NCBI GenBank assembly: GCA_934255515.1
Contig: CAKQON010000079.1
Location: 1-7,663, forward strand
Source of the DNA: an uncultured Sutterella sp.
Lineage (GTDB): Bacteria; Pseudomonadota; Gammaproteobacteria; Burkholderiales; Burkholderiaceae_F
Reading direction: 5' to 3'
DNA: 7,663 nt
Part shown: positions 6,438 through 7,663 of the stretch, one piece after another
How positions within the stretch are numbered: the stretch's first letter is position 1
Layout: each line of letters starts with the position of its first letter
Translations under genes and position numbers: made by a program
Notes under the pieces: model-generated
Told to the model about the DNA's origin: nothing
The model's database searches: none
What the model saw: the letters and a program-made list of their open reading frames with translations, nothing else

Positions 6438-6452
6438 TTAGAATCATTCTTA
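6438..6452. promoter_or_regulatory. Fur-family-like 7-1-7 palindrome between the divergent genes
   Basis: TTAGAATCATTCTTA is a palindrome with one mismatched pair. It matches the Fur/PerR-family core TTATAATnATTATAA at 11 of 14 defined positions. It lies upstream of sodC, about 113-127 bases before its start codon, and overlaps a TAGAAT -10-like hexamer. Regulators of this family often control superoxide dismutase genes in response to iron, zinc or peroxide. Short AT-rich palindromes also occur by chance, so this is a candidate only. Confidence 0.3.
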
Positions 6453-6472
6453 CTGAGCGTGATGGGATTAAG

Positions 6473-6502
6473 CTGAAATCAATCGAATGAACGTGATAAA
6501 TT
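6473..6502 (+). promoter_or_regulatory. Weak candidate promoter for sodC
   Basis: CTGAAA (6473-6478) and TAAATT (6497-6502) each match the sigma70 -35 and -10 consensus at four of six positions with an 18-base spacer. Transcription would start near 6509, leaving a 5' leader of about 55 bases. No better pair was found between the two divergent genes on the plus strand. Confidence 0.3.
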
Positions 6503-6518
6503 GTCTGCACCTATTCAG

Positions 6519-6539
6519 GCGCGTTTCCTGAAAATGCGC
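6519..6539 (+). promoter_or_regulatory. Hairpin in the sodC 5' leader
   Basis: GCGCGTTT (6519-6526) pairs with AAATGCGC (6532-6539) over eight positions with one G-U wobble and a five-base loop. It ends 12 bases before the AAAGGA ribosome binding site (6552-6557), so it would form in the untranslated leader. Its role is unknown; transcript stabilisation is the simplest reading. Confidence 0.4.
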
Positions 6540-6564
6540 GCCGAACCCAACAAAGGAAATTCCT

Positions 6565-7125
6565 ATGAAGAACACTTTCAAAGTGCTCGTTCTCTGCGCG
6601 GCAGCTACCGTTGCTGGTCTCGCCCACGCTGACGCTGATCGGACGAAGCTCTACGATCCGATGTCTGCCAAGGAGAAGGTTGTCGTCAATGTCGACCTCC
6701 TCGGCAAGGATGGCAACACGGCCGTCGGCCAGGTGGTTGCGGTCAATACTCCCTACGGCGTCGTTTTCTACCCGAACCTCAAGGGGCTCACGCCCGGCAT
6801 GCACGGATTCCATGTGCACCAGAACCCGGACTGCGGTGCGACTGATGCGGGCCTCGCGATGAAGGCAGGCGGTCACTGGGATCCCGAAAAGAAGGGCGTT
6901 CACTCCTTCCCCTGGGACAACAACGGTCATAAGGGTGATCTGCCGTCCCTCTACGTTGCGGCGGACGGTACGGCTGTGACGCCGGTTCTCGCTCCGAAGT
7001 TGAAGAGCGTTGAAGAGCTCAAGGGCCACGCCATCATGGTCCATGTCGGCGGCGACAACTTCCATGATCATCCCGCCAAGCTCGGCGGCGGCGGTGCTCG
7101 TCTTGCCTGCGGCGTGATCAAGTAA
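6565..7125 (+). CDS. sodC: Periplasmic Cu/Zn superoxide dismutase (SodC)
   Basis: SodC converts superoxide to oxygen and hydrogen peroxide in the periplasm. The 186-residue precursor has a Sec signal peptide with likely cleavage after AHA near residue 22. The active site is complete: copper ligands H83 and H85 in MHGFHVHQNPDC, bridging H104 in AGGHWDP, zinc ligands H113 and H122 with D125 in NGHKGDLP, and the final copper ligand H160 in IMVHVGGDN. C90 and C182 should form the conserved disulfide, and the signature GGGGARLACGVIK closes the protein, as in bacterial SodC. Length is normal for the family with no extra metal-binding N-terminal histidine region. An AAAGGA site 7 bases upstream fixes the start. 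It is transcribed divergently from the 11-mer repeat protein and ends at a hairpin terminator, so it is probably monocistronic. Confidence 0.96.
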   Translation: MKNTFKVLVLCAAATVAGLAHADADRTKLYDPMSAKEKVVVNVDLLGKDGNTAVGQVVAVNTPYGVVFYPNLKGLTPGMHGFHVHQNPDCGATDAGLAMKAGGHWDPEKKGVHSFPWDNNGHKGDLPSLYVAADGTAVTPVLAPKLKSVEELKGHAIMVHVGGDNFHDHPAKLGGGGARLACGVIK

Positions 7126-7156
7126 TGCCTTGAGCGACTGACCGCTTTACGTTGGA

Positions 7157-7195
7157 AACGGCTCGTTCCTATGTCTGGGGGCGGGCCGTTGTCTT
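7157..7195 (+). terminator. Hairpin terminator after sodC
   Basis: AACGGCTCG (7157-7165) pairs with CGGGCCGTT (7182-7190) over nine positions with one U-G wobble and a 16-base loop, followed by GTCTT. It starts 31 bases after the sodC stop codon. The U-tract is weak but position and stem support termination. Confidence 0.5.
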
Positions 7196-7250
7196 ATGAC
7201 CAGACAGAGGTTCGTAGTGGAATAGGCGAAAGGTCTACAAATTATCATAA

Positions 7251-7588
7251 AATACCTATCAAGAACTTCTTAACCGATTCATGAGAAATACCGCAAAAAG
7301 CAAGGCATATCTTGTTTCGGGCATTTGAGAGCAGGAATTGAATTCCAGAATTGAGGCTTGGCAGAGCTGGATCGCCGGACGCTCATCTGAAATGCAGCAT
7401 CCGGTTGATTTCGAGGTTCGTTTTGTTAAAGAAATTCTGACGCAAATCCGGAACTGACTCCGGATTCTGTTTACCCGCAATATCCTTTTCTCGATAGTGA
7501 AGGGTGAATCAGACGCATTGATTTCCTAATTTATGATCCTGCAAAAGGTTTTGCTATAGCAATTGAACTCGATGGATTTACGAAATTA
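7251..7588 (+). pseudogene. Broken gene for a possible PD-(D/E)XK nuclease-like protein
   Basis: Reading from 7251 gives NTYQELLNRFMRNTAKSKAY and LVSGI, an in-frame TGA at 7326-7328, then EQELNSRIEAWQSWIAG, HPVDFEVRFVKEIL and a stop at 7455-7457. Another frame, entered near 7440, continues NPELTPDSVYPQYPFLDSEG, TGA at 7505-7507, and IRRIDFLIYDPAKGFAIAI with ELDGFTK. The last part has the look of a PD-(D/E)XK-type core: an acidic residue in RRIDF and the strand AIELDG, as in DUF559/DUF2726-like nucleases. The assignment is from pattern only. Two stops and one frameshift argue for a pseudogene. The region is AT-rich (37-38% GC in the rows at 7261, 7501 and 7561) unlike the rest of the window, which suggests horizontal acquisition. 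The true start is unclear and no good ribosome binding site is seen. Confidence 0.4.
7445..7466. repeat. Perfect 8-base inverted repeat at the frameshift point of the broken gene
   Basis: AATCCGGA (7445-7452) and TCCGGATT (7459-7466) are exact reverse complements separated by six bases. The repeat lies where the two reading frames of the nuclease-like remnant meet, and the stop at 7455-7457 falls in its loop. It is followed by CTGTTT on the plus strand, so a weak terminator is another reading. Confidence 0.5.
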
Positions 7589-7663
7589 AACCTTAGTTCC
7601 CGCCCTCTTGTTATGTCTACGGTATACAGTCGGCGGGAACCGCGTGCTCTTTCCGCTGCTTAA
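7589..7663. other. Right edge with no recognised gene
   Basis: The frame of the preceding nuclease-like remnant stays open to a TAA at 7661-7663, but its translation (NLSSRPLVMSTVYSRREPRA) no longer looks like a nuclease. Apart from the inverted repeat at 7596-7640 I see nothing identifiable. Confidence 0.4.
7596..7640. repeat. Perfect 9-base inverted repeat near the right edge
   Basis: GTTCCCGCC (7596-7604) and GGCGGGAAC (7632-7640) are exact reverse complements around a 27-base spacer. GC-rich arms stand out in AT-rich surroundings, just after the point where recognisable coding in the nuclease-like remnant stops. It could be a hairpin at the end of a mobile element, a terminator, or a regulator site. 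Nothing beyond 7640 helps decide. Confidence 0.45.

Noticed and set aside
6511..7071. Minus-strand open frame of 186 codons opposite sodC
   Set aside because: The plus strand encodes a complete SodC with all ligands and a good ribosome binding site.
7259..7480. Minus-strand open frame of 73 codons at the right edge
   Set aside because: No ribosome binding site or domain was seen, and it is antisense to the more protein-like plus-strand remnant.
7326..7507. TGA read as an amino acid in the nuclease-like remnant
   Set aside because: The SNF2, amidohydrolase and small-protein genes all end in TGA, so TGA is a normal stop here. A separate frameshift also shows the gene is decayed.

Overview
The window is about 7.7 kb of mostly GC-rich bacterial DNA. 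It uses AAGGA-type ribosome binding sites and carries Gram-negative envelope genes: an OmpA C-terminal domain remnant, a periplasmic Cu/Zn superoxide dismutase and a small exported protein. These features suggest a proteobacterium. A Sutterella/Parasutterella-like Burkholderiales member is my best guess, but that is inference from protein style, not a database match.

Layout. Bases 1-76 look like the right end of an IS200/IS605-family transposon: a hairpin with a GAAT guide at its 5' foot and a TCAA cleavage tetranucleotide 10 nt after its 3' foot. It abuts a decayed ompA C-terminal domain (77-372), broken by a frameshift and an internal deletion. On the minus strand follow three genes. First is a very large SWIM zinc-finger/SNF2 helicase fusion (486-4319). 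Second is an AbgA-like M20 metallo-amidohydrolase (4495-5781). Third is a 123-residue exported protein (5900-6271) whose C-terminal half is six exact-length 11-residue repeats. On the plus strand, divergent from the small gene, lies sodC (6565-7125), followed by a hairpin terminator. The last ~400 bases are clearly AT-richer (rows near 7261, 7501 and 7561 are 37-38% GC, against 72% in the row at 3001). They carry what reads as a broken PD-(D/E)XK-nuclease-like gene with two in-frame stops and a frameshift.

How the parts relate. The three minus-strand genes each have their own ribosome binding site and are separated by gaps of 118-175 bases containing hairpins, so they need not form one operon. 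The SNF2 protein probably acts on nucleic acid or nucleoprotein. The AbgA-like enzyme probably hydrolyses N-acyl amino acids such as p-aminobenzoyl-glutamate. The two exported products (11-mer repeat protein and SodC) share a divergent intergenic region of about 290 bases that holds a Fur-family-like palindrome and leader hairpins, which hints at a common envelope or oxidative-stress setting. Both edges of the window are mobile or decayed DNA, flanking an intact core.

The points most worth a second look are the 11-mer repeat protein, the single-chain SWIM-SNF2 architecture, the transposon end whose downstream flank (the expected omega-RNA guide) is ompA, and the broken nuclease-like gene in the AT-rich right edge.
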